DNA of 64,000 bases. Source: CAVYXF01 sp963772335. Lineage in GTDB: Bacteria; Pseudomonadota; Alphaproteobacteria; Rhizobiales; Rhodomicrobiaceae. The DNA is taken from assembly GCA_963772335.1 (NCBI GenBank), contig CAVYXF010000008.1, positions 620,001 through 684,000 of the forward strand. Reading direction: 5' to 3'. The notes under the pieces are model-generated. The model saw only the letters and a program-made list of their open reading frames with translations, searched no databases and was not told the origin of the DNA. How positions within the stretch are numbered: position 1 is the stretch's first letter; every line of letters begins with the position of its first letter. This document shows positions 1 to 8,038 of this stretch, in pieces. A program made the translations under genes and the position numbers.

Positions 1-149
1 ACAGCGCTGTGCAGGATTTTCAGGGCTTCGTCGGCGGAGGCGGCCTGGATCACATGGAATCCGGCGGACATCAGATCGTCCGCAATCGCCAGCCGAATGA
101 GGACGTCGTCTTCTACCGCAAGAACTGTTTTGGGTTTAGGCAACGGCAC
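1..149 (-). CDS. Response regulator receiver domain, 3' part outside window
   Basis: The reverse strand reads from a GTG at 149 and runs off the left edge. About 50 residues are visible. They show the first beta strand (KTVLAVEDD) with the acidic pocket of a CheY-like receiver, followed by the first helix (RLAIADDLMSAGF) and second strand (HVIQAAS). The phosphoacceptor aspartate lies outside the window, so an output domain cannot be excluded. A TTG eight codons upstream is an alternative start. An EcfG-like promoter lies about 75 bases upstream, which would fit a small stress-response receiver, but that is inference. Confidence 0.75.
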   Translation of the reverse strand, partial: MPLPKPKTVLAVEDDVLIRLAIADDLMSAGFHVIQAASADEALKILHSA

Positions 150-222
150 CGGATCACCATTCGGCTCTCCCAAAGCTTAAGCCCCTTGATTTTCTTTGTT
201 GCCGCAATTTGCAGAAGGTTGA

Positions 223-247
223 AACACTTACACGATGGTTTAGTTCC
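223..247 (-). promoter_or_regulatory. Possible EcfG (general stress) promoter for the response regulator
   Basis: On the reverse strand GGAAC (243-247) is followed after 16 bases by TGTT (223-226). The alphaproteobacterial EcfG consensus is GGAAC, 16-17 bases, CGTT. The -35 is perfect and the -10 has one mismatch. The start codon is about 75 bases downstream. Confidence 0.35.
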
Positions 248-283
248 GCTTCAACAGCACTTTCTTGTGGAGGCCGACCGCAA

Positions 284-625
284 TCAGGCCTCGCCTCTGC
301 GCATCCTGGCTGCTTTATGCACCCGGTGACGCGGCGCCGAGAGGGCCCCGCTCAGGCGGATCGACGGCCACTCAAGCCGCGACGTGGTTTGCTGCATGCG
401 CGTGGTTTCCTGAGCGAAGGCGGCGAGCAACTCGTCCATCTTTCGCTCTGAACTCGCCACCAGGGCCTCGACGTGAGATTGGCGCAGCGCCTCCCTCCCC
501 AGCTCCTACTGCGCGGCGTGCTGCAGTCTGCGCCGCTCGATGGCATTCTCGCGGAAGATCTGGACAGCGCGCGGCATGCCGGCGATCTCGTCCGTTGTAT
601 GGAGGCGTTTACCAACTCTGTTTCC
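284..625 (-). pseudogene. Remnant of a HAMP-containing chemoreceptor or sensor
   Basis: One reverse frame reads TTDEIAGMPRAVQIFRENAI, the typical end of a HAMP domain (DEI.. then a VF.ENAIER helix). An in-frame TAG follows, and then a long charged helix (SHVEALVASSERKMDELLAA) of the kind that leads into a chemoreceptor signalling domain, ending at a TGA at 284. No start codon, transmembrane segment or signalling domain is present. The upstream part runs into recO on the opposite strand. This looks like a degraded methyl-accepting chemotaxis protein or HAMP kinase. The exact family is uncertain. Confidence 0.5.
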
Positions 626-673
626 CGGCCAATTCCGCTGGCTCTCCTTGCCGATCCGGCGCACTCTCCTTTG

Positions 674-1408
674 ATGGATTGGGCCGAAGACGCCATTGTG
701 CTCAGCGTGCGTCCCCATGGCGAAACCAGCGCCGTGGCGGAGGTATTTACGCGTGGTCAGGGCCGGCATCTTGGGCTCGTCCGGGGCGGGCAGTCACGCA
801 GGCTGCGCCCAGCGCTCCAGACCGGCAATCTGCTTGCGGTGCATTGGCGGGCGCGGCTTGCCGATCATCTCGGCTTTTTCATCGTCGAGATGGCGGAGCC
901 TTTTGCCGCCCGCGCGCTCGACGACCGGCTGGCGCTGGCTGGTATCGGCACACTGACGGAACTTGCCCGCCTTCTCCCTGAGCGCGACCCCCATCCGCAG
1001 CTTTACGATCTCGGTCTGCTGATGTTGCGCCATCTCGGCGAGGCGGACCTGTGGCCGCAATTGCTGGCGCGCTTCGAGTTGCAGCTGCTCGCCGAGCTGG
1101 GCTTCGGCCTCGACCTTGCGGCTTGCGCGGCGACGGGGACCACGGAGAACCTGATCTTTGTCTCGCCGAAATCTGGCCGTGCTGTCTCAGCCGAGGCCGG
1201 CGAACCATACAAGGCGAAGCTCTTGCCGCTGCCGGCGTTTCTCAAAAGCCGTACCTCAGCCGAGGCCTCGCCACATGACGTCCTCGAAGCTCTGATGCTC
1301 ACCGGCTTTTTCCTCGACGCACATGTCCTGAGGCCCCGTAATCTGCGTTTTCCCGAAGGCCGCGGCCAATTGCTTGAAGCTTTGCGTAGAGACGCCCAAG
1401 GGGCTTGA
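674..1408 (+). CDS. recO: DNA repair protein RecO
   Basis: RecO mediates RecA loading in the RecFOR recombination-repair pathway. The 244-residue product starts MDWAEDAIVLSVRPHGETSA, the usual N-terminal OB-fold beginning, followed by the conserved GRHLGLVRGG segment and a helical C-terminal half ending with the LLEALRR helix. An in-frame opening extends 67 codons further upstream, but that extension has no RecO similarity and overlaps the chemoreceptor remnant on the other strand, so the ATG at 674 is preferred. No strong ribosome binding site is visible. RecO often lies next to era; here parC follows 31 bases downstream. Confidence 0.93.
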   Translation: MDWAEDAIVLSVRPHGETSAVAEVFTRGQGRHLGLVRGGQSRRLRPALQTGNLLAVHWRARLADHLGFFIVEMAEPFAARALDDRLALAGIGTLTELARLLPERDPHPQLYDLGLLMLRHLGEADLWPQLLARFELQLLAELGFGLDLAACAATGTTENLIFVSPKSGRAVSAEAGEPYKAKLLPLPAFLKSRTSAEASPHDVLEALMLTGFFLDAHVLRPRNLRFPEGRGQLLEALRRDAQGA

Positions 1409-1439
1409 GCCACGCGTAGCAAAGGGTTAACGCTGGCCC

Positions 1440-3686
1440 ATGGCTGACCAAACGATTCTCGAACCGACTCCCATCGAGCCGATTCCGCTGAAAGAGGCGC
1501 TTGAGGCGCGCTATCTCGCCTACGCGCTGTCCACGATCACGCAACGGGCGCTGCCCGATGTGCGCGACGGCCTCAAGCCCGTGCATCGGCGGCTGCTTTA
1601 CGCAATGCTCCAGCTCCGGCTCGACCCGGAGGGCGGCTTCAAGAAATGCGCGCGCGTCGTCGGCGACGTCATCGGTAAATATCATCCGCATGGCGATCAG
1701 GCGGTCTATGACGCCCTCGTCCGCCTCGCCCAGGATTTTGCGGTCCGCTATCCGCTGGTCGATGGCCAGGGCAATTTCGGCAATATCGACGGCGATAACG
1801 CCGCCGCCATGCGATACACCGAGGCCAAGCTCACCGAGATCGCAGCGGCCCTGCTCGACGGGATCGACGAGGACACGGTCGATTTCCGCGAGACCTATGA
1901 CGGCACCGAGACCGAGCCGATCGTCCTTCCCGCTGCCTTCCCGAACCTGCTCGCCAATGGCTCCTCGGGCATCGCGGTGGGCATGGCGACCTCGATCCCG
2001 CCGCACAATGCCGAGGAACTGTGCGACGCCGCGCTCTATCTGATCGACAATCCCAGCGCTCCGGCTGAGAAGCTGATCGAGTTCGTGCCGGGCCCCGATT
2101 TTCCAACCGGCGGTATCATCGTGGAGGACCGCGCCTCGATCATCGAGGCCTATCGCACTGGGCGCGGCGGCTTCCGTCTGCGCGCGCGCTGGACCAAGGA
2201 AGAGACGGGGCGCGGCACGTATCAGATCGTCGTCACCGAAATTCCCTATCTCGTGCAAAAGTCCCGGCTTGTGGAAAAAATCGCCGAACTGATGGAGGCT
2301 AAGAAGCTGCCGCTGCTCGCCGATGTGCGCGACGAATTTGCCGAGGACGTGCGCCTTGTGCTGGAGCCGCGTGCCCGCACGGTCGATGCCACCGTGCTGA
2401 TGGAGCAGTTGTTCCGGCTCACCGAGCTTGAAGTGCGTATTCCGCTCAACATGAACGTGCTGAGCCGCGGCCAAGTGCCGGTGGTGCTGGGGCTTTCCGA
2501 GGCACTCAGCGAATGGCTGCAGCACCGCAAAGTGGTGCTCAAGCGCCGCTCAGAGCATAGGCTGAAGCAGATCGAGCATCGCCTCGAAATGCTCGGCGGC
2601 TATCTCGTCGCCTATCTAAATCTCGACGAGGTAATCCGCATCATCCGCAATGAGGACGAGCCCAAGGCCGAGCTAATTCGCCGTTTTGCTCTCAGCGATG
2701 TGCAGGCGGAAGCGATCCTCAACATGCGCTTGCGCGCCTTGCGCAAGCTTGAAGAAATCGAGATCCACACCGAGCACGACAGGCTCGAGAAGGAGAAGGC
2801 GGATCTGGAGAGCTTGCTTGCCTCGAACTCCAAGCAGTGGCGCCGTATCGCCGCCGAGATTCGCGAGACCAAGCAGCATTATGGCAAGCAAACCGAGCTT
2901 GGCCGGCGCCGCGCCAGTTTCAATGAAATGCCGGTGATCGATGTTGATCTCGGCCAGGCGATGATCGAGAAAGAGCCTATCACCGTCGTGCTGTCGGAAA
3001 AGGGATGGATTCGCGCTCTGAAAGGCCATCAGAACGAGCTCGACAAGCTGCCGTTCAAGGCCGGAGACAGCCTCCTGCGCGCGATCCGAGCGCAGTCCAC
3101 CGACAAGATCGTGCTGTTTGCCTCCAGCGGTAAATTTTACACTCTTGAGGCGTCTGCCCTTCCTGGGGGACGCGGCCACGGCGAACCGGTGCAGCTCATG
3201 ATCGACATGGAGGATTCCGAAGTCGTCGAGCTGTTTGTCCACAAACCGGGCCGCAAGCTGCTCATCGCCGCCAAATCGGGCAACGGCTTTATCGTCGCCG
3301 AGGACGAGGTGGTGGCCCAGACCCGGAAAGGACGGCAGATCATGACCGTGCCGGGCGGGGACAAGGCGGTCGCCTGCGTGGCTTGCGAGGGTGATAGCGT
3401 CGCGGTGGTTGGCTCCAATCGGAAAATCCTGATCTTCCCGCTCTCTGAGGTGAACGAGCTCAGCCGTGGCCGCGGCGTTCGCCTGCAGCGTTATGCCGAC
3501 GGCCGGCTTGCTGACGTGACGGTGTTCACCGCAGAAACCGGCTTGCAATGGCTCGAAGGCGCGCGCATCCGCACCTTCACCGAGTTCGCCGAATGGCAGG
3601 GATCGCGTGCCCAGGCCGGCCGGCTCGTGCCGAAAGGTTTCCCGCGATCGGGGCGTTTTTCCGTAACCCGCTTAGAGATGCCATAA
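1440..3686 (+). CDS. parC: DNA topoisomerase IV subunit A
   Basis: ParC is the DNA cleavage and rejoining subunit of topoisomerase IV and acts with ParE to decatenate chromosomes. The 748-residue product has the winged-helix cleavage domain with DVRDGLKPVHRR, the HPHGD loop, PLVDGQGNFG and AAMRYTEAKL, which carries the catalytic tyrosine at residue 126. A coiled-coil tower with the C-gate follows (around 340-480), then a beta-pinwheel C-terminal domain. The residue after HPHGD is Gln87, where the quinolone-contacting Ser80 sits in the E. coli enzyme. The length is normal for alphaproteobacterial ParC. It lies close behind recO and may be cotranscribed. Confidence 0.97.
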   Translation: MADQTILEPTPIEPIPLKEALEARYLAYALSTITQRALPDVRDGLKPVHRRLLYAMLQLRLDPEGGFKKCARVVGDVIGKYHPHGDQAVYDALVRLAQDFAVRYPLVDGQGNFGNIDGDNAAAMRYTEAKLTEIAAALLDGIDEDTVDFRETYDGTETEPIVLPAAFPNLLANGSSGIAVGMATSIPPHNAEELCDAALYLIDNPSAPAEKLIEFVPGPDFPTGGIIVEDRASIIEAYRTGRGGFRLRARWTKEETGRGTYQIVVTEIPYLVQKSRLVEKIAELMEAKKLPLLADVRDEFAEDVRLVLEPRARTVDATVLMEQLFRLTELEVRIPLNMNVLSRGQVPVVLGLSEALSEWLQHRKVVLKRRSEHRLKQIEHRLEMLGGYLVAYLNLDEVIRIIRNEDEPKAELIRRFALSDVQAEAILNMRLRALRKLEEIEIHTEHDRLEKEKADLESLLASNSKQWRRIAAEIRETKQHYGKQTELGRRRASFNEMPVIDVDLGQAMIEKEPITVVLSEKGWIRALKGHQNELDKLPFKAGDSLLRAIRAQSTDKIVLFASSGKFYTLEASALPGGRGHGEPVQLMIDMEDSEVVELFVHKPGRKLLIAAKSGNGFIVAEDEVVAQTRKGRQIMTVPGGDKAVACVACEGDSVAVVGSNRKILIFPLSEVNELSRGRGVRLQRYADGRLADVTVFTAETGLQWLEGARIRTFTEFAEWQGSRAQAGRLVPKGFPRSGRFSVTRLEMP

Positions 3687-3802
3687 TTCGGCGCTGAATT
3701 CCCGATTATGGGTATTACCGAAAATTCATCCGTTGGTTTTGCGTCGATGCATTTCGCCGCCGGTGTAGCACCGGGCGGGCAATCAAGATTCTGGCGGAAG
3801 AG

Positions 3803-4285
3803 ATGCGCTTTCAGTTCGGCGTGGCGGTATTGGTCTTGCTCCCGCAGGCATGTCTTGCCGAGCCCTCTTGTGAGCAGGCAGCTTTCGCCGCGGTGGTGAG
3901 CGAGGCCGGTGCCACTCTTGCTAGCATGAACGAGGAAAACAAGAGGGCGTTTCAAGCCAAGCTTTCCGCGCTGAAAACTCGCGAGAGCTGGGCGGATAGC
4001 GACTACGCGGCAAAGGCCACGCCGTTCGTCAAGGACGAGACCACCGCGGCGCTCGATGAGGGCAACAAGACCCTGCTCGCGAAGGTGCCGCAACTCGGCG
4101 GCGCTCCGGCAGGCGAGCCGGCTGAGGGACAGGGTCTTGCCGCGAAGCGTTGCGCCATGCTGGACGAGCTGCGCACGCTGATGGCCAGGGTGGTGGAAAA
4201 CACCAGGGCGAAATGGGCGCATATGATCGGTAAGCTCGATGCGGTGCTCGATGTGTCGCGCCAGGCCAAGGCGGCCGGCCAGTAA
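3803..4285 (+). CDS. Small secreted protein of unknown function
   Basis: The 160-residue product has a clear Sec signal peptide: a short basic start, a hydrophobic core (VAVLVLLPQA) and a cleavage-type CLAEPS at about residue 19. The mature part is alpha-helical, alanine-rich and charged, with two cysteines (SCEQAAF near the N terminus and KRCAMLDEL) that could form a disulfide in the periplasm. A purine-rich GGAAG sequence lies directly before the ATG at 3803. I do not recognise the family. It follows parC by 116 bases in the same direction. Confidence 0.65.
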   Translation: MRFQFGVAVLVLLPQACLAEPSCEQAAFAAVVSEAGATLASMNEENKRAFQAKLSALKTRESWADSDYAAKATPFVKDETTAALDEGNKTLLAKVPQLGGAPAGEPAEGQGLAAKRCAMLDELRTLMARVVENTRAKWAHMIGKLDAVLDVSRQAKAAGQ

Positions 4286-4779
4286 TGCCTCAGCCCAGCC
4301 GGCAGAGACGAGCAGCGGCATTTGACCAGAGACATTTGCTTAAATACCGCATTGCGCGGAAGTGCGAATGCTCCTTCGTCGAATCGACAAAGCGCCAGCC
4401 GACACCGCCCCCTCGAAATCATGGCCACGCCGAAATTGCCCGTATGCGGAAGGTGCTGTTTTTGCAGTCACCACTATAGCGCGAAAAGGCGTTTGTTTCG
4501 TTGCGCAAAGGACACAAGCGATTTGCGCTATCGCCCGAGCTGAACCAGTTCCTGTTTACCCTCGGGCGGCTTTCGTCTAACTAAAATCTTGTAAATCTGA
4601 CGGGCCGATGGGATCACAGCTGGCTCACAGATCGAAGTTTCAAACCGTCAGCCGCATGGGGATTAGACGCTGACGAGTTGAATAGCAGAGGCATCCAGCG
4701 CGCGGCGCGGATAATTCTGCGCTTGGGACGCCTGGGGTTTGCTTCGGGCTGTATGGAGATGGAGATGATTGGGGGAATC
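4286..4779 (+). other. Intergenic region upstream of the porin
   Basis: Nearly 500 bases without a convincing gene. The open frames here have no recognisable residues, no ribosome binding sites and no similarity to each other. The segment just before 4780 (GGGGGAATC) is the porin ribosome binding site. The porin promoter should lie here but no consensus stood out. Confidence 0.5.
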
Positions 4780-6010
4780 ATGAAAACGACCAGTCGTTTG
4801 GCTCTGGTTGCGGCCGCGGGCATGCTGCTTGGTGCAGTGGCGATGCCGGCGAAAGCAGCTGATCTAGGCGGTGGCTGCTGCGGCGATCTCGAAGAGCGCG
4901 TAGCGGAACTTGAGGCGACCACAGCTCGCAAGGGCAACCGCGTCGTTTCTCTGCAGGTCTATGGTCAGGTCAACAAGGCCCTGTTGATCTGGGACGACGG
5001 TATCGACAGCGACGCCTATGTCGTCGACAACGATGCTTCCGGCAGCCGCTTCGGCTTCACGGGTTCGGCGACGCTGAAACCGGGCTGGAAAGCTGGCTTC
5101 TTGATGGAGTTCGACGTTCAGGACTCCGCCTCCAACCTGGTCAGTCAGAACAACGACGAGGGTGACCCCAACGAGATCAAGATCCGCCAGAACAATGTGT
5201 GGATCGAGAGCGAGCGTTTGGGACGCCTGACCATCGGGCAGGGCAGCACGGCGGCCGACGGTGCTTATGAAGTCACCCTCGCCAATACGCTCACCAACGG
5301 CAATCCTGACGTTGGCGCTGGCTTCTTTGTGCGCACGCGTGACGGCTCGGATGCGGGCTTTGGCACCGCTGTCTTCAGGGTTGGCAACTTTGCCTCTGAC
5401 TTCGACGCTCCGCGCGACGACGTCATCCGCTACGACAGCCCGTCCGTGTACGGCTTTATCCTGTCGGCCTCGTGGGGTGACAACGACTATGCCGACGTCG
5501 CTGTGCGCTTCAAGAAGGAGTTCAACTCGGTGCGTGTGGCTGCGGCCGTCGCGTTTCAGTGGGACGACCGCAATGATCGCAGCGACGATGGCGCTGAGAT
5601 CATTGGTGGCTCCGTGTCGTTGATGCACGTCCCGACCGGCCTGTTTGCCTCCTTTATGGCCGCTGATTTCGGAAGTCGACGGAGCAGATAACGACGGTAC
5701 GTTCTGGTATGTGCAGGCCGGTATCGAGAAGAAGTGGCTCCCCTATGGTGCCACGACCCTTTATGGCGACTATGGTCACTTTGAAGGTATCGGCGATGGT
5801 GTTGTGGCGGGCGGCTTGACGCTCAGCGACTCCTCGGCTGATCGCTGGGGTCTTGGCATTGTCCAGAAGTTCGACAGTGCTGCTCTCGAACTCTACGCTC
5901 AGGCGTTCTTCTATCAGTTTGACGGCACTCTCGACGATGGTGAAGTTGCGGCCAACGGCGACTTCGAAGACATGAGCCTGTTCATGATCGGCTCGCGCAT
6001 CAAGTTCTAA
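4780..6010 (+). pseudogene. Outer-membrane porin, interrupted by one frameshift
   Basis: The gene starts at ATG 4780 behind a strong GGGGGAA site. It encodes a signal peptide (MKTTSRLALVAAAGMLL...PAKAADL), a short coiled-coil (DLEERVAELEA) and then a 16-strand-type porin barrel: SLQVYGQVNKALLIWDDG, GSRFGFTGSATL, then alternating strands to the C-terminal phenylalanine of RIKF. Frame 1 stops at 5691, while the rest of the barrel (VDGADNDGTFWYVQAG to RIKF) continues in frame 2. Dropping one G in TTCGG near 5671 gives one 409-residue protein. All strands and the C-terminal Phe needed for BAM insertion are intact. A sequencing error or a very recent mutation is therefore likely. Confidence 0.85.
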
Positions 6011-6065
6011 TTGCCGAAATCGGCAGGGAGGCTCCTTACCGACGCAGCTTTCCTCTAGCTTACAA

Positions 6066-6093
6066 AAGAGGCCGCCCTCGGGGGCGGCCTCTT
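6066..6093. terminator. Bidirectional-type intrinsic terminator
   Basis: A perfect 12-base-pair stem (AAGAGGCCGCCC with its complement) closes a four-base loop at 6078-6081 and is followed by CGTTTAT. It sits between the convergent porin (ends 6010) and the GFA-family gene (ends 6110) and probably serves both. Confidence 0.85.
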
Positions 6094-6109
6094 CGTTTAT
6101 GCGTGGCAG

Positions 6110-6472
6110 CTACACGCTTCGGCCGTCGAAGGGCGTAATTGTGATGGTGTCCAAGTCGACATCATCCAGGCAGCGCACATTGATCGCCACCATGGGCTGG
6201 CCTCCCGGGCCTGTGCCCTTCGAATAGGAAGCAATGCCGCAAACCGGGCAGAACAGATGCCGGATGACATGCTTGTTAAAGCGATATTCGGTCAGGTCGT
6301 CATCGCCTCCGGTGGTGTGGGCGAACTGGTCGGGGGGTACGAAGGTCAGTAGCGAGCCGCGCTTTGAGCAGAGCGAGCAGTTACAGGATATCACCGGCTC
6401 GAACGCCGTGGTGACGGTATAGCGCACGCGGCCGCAATGGCAGCCGCCGGTATATTGACGTGCCTCAGGCAT
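6110..6472 (-). CDS. GFA-family (glutathione-dependent formaldehyde-activating) protein
   Basis: The 120-residue product has the zinc-binding pattern of the GFA fold: GGCHCGRVRYTV at the N terminus, CNCSLCSKRG in the middle and FCPVCGIASY near the C terminus. That gives seven cysteines for two zinc sites. The family includes S-(hydroxymethyl)glutathione synthase and CENP-V-like proteins, and most bacterial members have no proven substrate. The ATG at 6472 is preceded by AAGGAGGAGTCC, an excellent ribosome binding site. A longer in-frame opening upstream is rejected for that reason. The gene is divergent from the alpha/beta hydrolase at 6647. Confidence 0.9.
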   Translation of the reverse strand: MPEARQYTGGCHCGRVRYTVTTAFEPVISCNCSLCSKRGSLLTFVPPDQFAHTTGGDDDLTEYRFNKHVIRHLFCPVCGIASYSKGTGPGGQPMVAINVRCLDDVDLDTITITPFDGRSV

Positions 6473-6646
6473 GGACTCCTCCTTTCGTTGGTAAAAAGGC
6501 TTGCAATCACCGGAAATCGGCGTTTCGGTGACCCTCGTAGGGAAGACGCGCGGCGGGTGACGAACCCGACAGCCTATGCAAGAATTCGGCGCTGACGGCG
6601 TCGAGGCAGATACCGGGACGGCGCGGGCCGGATCACAGGATATTGT

Positions 6647-7399
6647 ATGAAGACCTTCGATTCCGACGGCGTGACAATCGCCTATCTCGATGAGGGCGAG
6701 GGTGATCCGATCCTCCTGATTCACGGCTTCGCCTCCAATGTGCAGGTCAATTGGGTGAACACCAGCTGGGTCAGCACCTTGACCCGCGCCGGCTTTCGCG
6801 TGGTTGCCATCGACAACCGCGGGCATGGCGCGAGCGAGAAGCTTTACGAAACCGCCGCCTATGGCGCGCCGATCATGGCCGAGGACGCGCGCCGGCTGCT
6901 CGATCATCTCGGCATCGATAGAGCCGATGTGATGGGCTATTCGATGGGCGCGCGGATAGCCGCATTTCTCGTTCTTGCTCATCCTGAGCGCGTGCGCAGC
7001 ATCATTTTCGCCGGGCTCGGTATCAATATGGTGCACGGCGTCGGCGCGCCGGGACCGATCGCGGCCGCGCTCGAGGCGCCCAGCGTCGATGATGTGAAGA
7101 ACGACGCCGCCAGGAGCTTCCGCGTCTTTGCCGAACAGACCGGCAGCGACCGGCGGGCGCTCGCCGCCTGCATCCGCTCGTCACGGGACAAGATTGCGGC
7201 GGAAGATCTTGCCCGGATTACCCGCCCGGTGCTGGTCGCTGTCGGCACGCAGGATGTGATCGCCGGCTCGGGGCCGCAGCTTGCCGCGCTTATCCCAGGC
7301 GCCGAGGCGCTGGAGATCACCGGCCGCGATCACATGAAGTCCGTCGGCGACCGGCTGTATAAGCAGGGCGTGCTGGATTTCCTCGCAAAGCGGCCTTGA
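6647..7399 (+). CDS. Alpha/beta-fold hydrolase
   Basis: The 250-residue product is a single-domain alpha/beta hydrolase. It shows the oxyanion-hole HGF (LLIHGFAS), the nucleophile elbow GYSMGA, the acidic residue in VAVGTQDVIAG and the catalytic histidine in GRDHMKSV. Sequence around NRGHGASE matches the 3-oxoadipate lactonase and haloperoxidase-like branch. The natural substrate cannot be told. An AGGAT sequence precedes the ATG at 6647. No signal peptide is seen, so it should be cytoplasmic. Confidence 0.9.
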   Translation: MKTFDSDGVTIAYLDEGEGDPILLIHGFASNVQVNWVNTSWVSTLTRAGFRVVAIDNRGHGASEKLYETAAYGAPIMAEDARRLLDHLGIDRADVMGYSMGARIAAFLVLAHPERVRSIIFAGLGINMVHGVGAPGPIAAALEAPSVDDVKNDAARSFRVFAEQTGSDRRALAACIRSSRDKIAAEDLARITRPVLVAVGTQDVIAGSGPQLAALIPGAEALEITGRDHMKSVGDRLYKQGVLDFLAKRP

Positions 7400-7641
7400 G
7401 AGTTATCGTCGTTGAGGTCTTGTCGCCCTCGACCCGCCGCATCGATGCCTCAGCGAAATTGACCGGCTATTTCCGGTTGCCGAGCGTGCATCACTATCTA
7501 ATCGTCGATCCCGGCAAGCCACCCGTCATTCACCATCAGCGGCAAGGTGACGGCACGATCCTTACGCGGCTCGTTGGGGAGGGCGCCATCCGCCTCGATC
7601 CGCCCGGCCTGAGCATCGACGTCGCCCCGCTATTCTCATGA
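7396..7641 (+). pseudogene. C-terminal fragment of a Uma2-family (DUF820) protein
   Basis: About 81 codons match the C-terminal half of Uma2-family restriction-endonuclease-fold proteins: VEVLSPSTRRIDASAKL (the conserved E and K of the PD-(D/E)XK core) followed by YFRLPSVHHYLIVDP. Full-length members have about 190 residues, so the N-terminal half is missing. The open frame begins at a TTG overlapping the stop of the hydrolase gene, with no ribosome binding site. It is probably a remnant left by a deletion. Confidence 0.7.
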
Positions 7642-7691
7642 CATAGCAGGGGTCATGCATCCCCCGATCCTGTGTGGTGCCGTTTCCCGCC

Positions 7692-7717
7692 GGAACTTGG
7701 TTGGCATCACCAGCGTT
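7692..7717 (+). promoter_or_regulatory. EcfG (general stress response) promoter
   Basis: GGAAC (7692-7696), 17 bases, CGTT (7714-7717) is an exact match to the alphaproteobacterial EcfG consensus. It lies 27 bases before the start of the DUF3072 gene. Confidence 0.7.
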
Positions 7718-7743
7718 TGGTGCACAGGCCAATGAGGGTTCCT

Positions 7744-7965
7744 ATGAACGACAATCCGAAACGCGATCCTCAACCCGGGTCGAATACCGAGAAGAACCCG
7801 GACGAGTGGGTGACCGGCGATGAGCCGATGACGGGTGCGCAGGCATCCTATCTCAAGACGCTGAGCGAGGAAGCTGGCGAACCTTTCGATGACTCGCTCA
7901 CGAAGGCTGAGGCGTCGAAACGGATCGACGAGTTGCAGACCAAGACCGGACGCGGTGCGAAATAG
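7744..7965 (+). CDS. DUF3072 family protein, likely general-stress protein
   Basis: The 73-residue hydrophilic product has the DUF3072 pattern: a disordered N terminus (KRDPQPGSN), then DEWVTGDEPMTGAQASYLKT, LSEEAGEPFDDSLTKAEASK and an IDELQ helix. The C-terminal half resembles small helix-extension motifs that start at a TxAQ cap. Function is unknown. GAGGG lies five bases before the ATG at 7744. A perfect EcfG-type promoter immediately upstream suggests it belongs to the general stress regulon. Confidence 0.85.
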   Translation: MNDNPKRDPQPGSNTEKNPDEWVTGDEPMTGAQASYLKTLSEEAGEPFDDSLTKAEASKRIDELQTKTGRGAK

Positions 7966-8038
7966 CGTGCCAAGAGTTCATAGCCACCCTTATTCTTCTT
8001 GAGTAGCTCGCCCAGACGCAGCCTGCGCAGCACGCCCT

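Noticed and set aside
265..981. Long forward open frame of 238 codons overlapping recO
   Set aside because: It is out of frame with recO and rich in Arg, Ala and Pro as expected for a shadow of GC-rich coding sequence; the reverse strand holds a chemoreceptor remnant instead.
1299..2525. 408-codon reverse open frame inside parC
   Set aside because: Entirely antisense to a complete parC with no ribosome binding site or family features.
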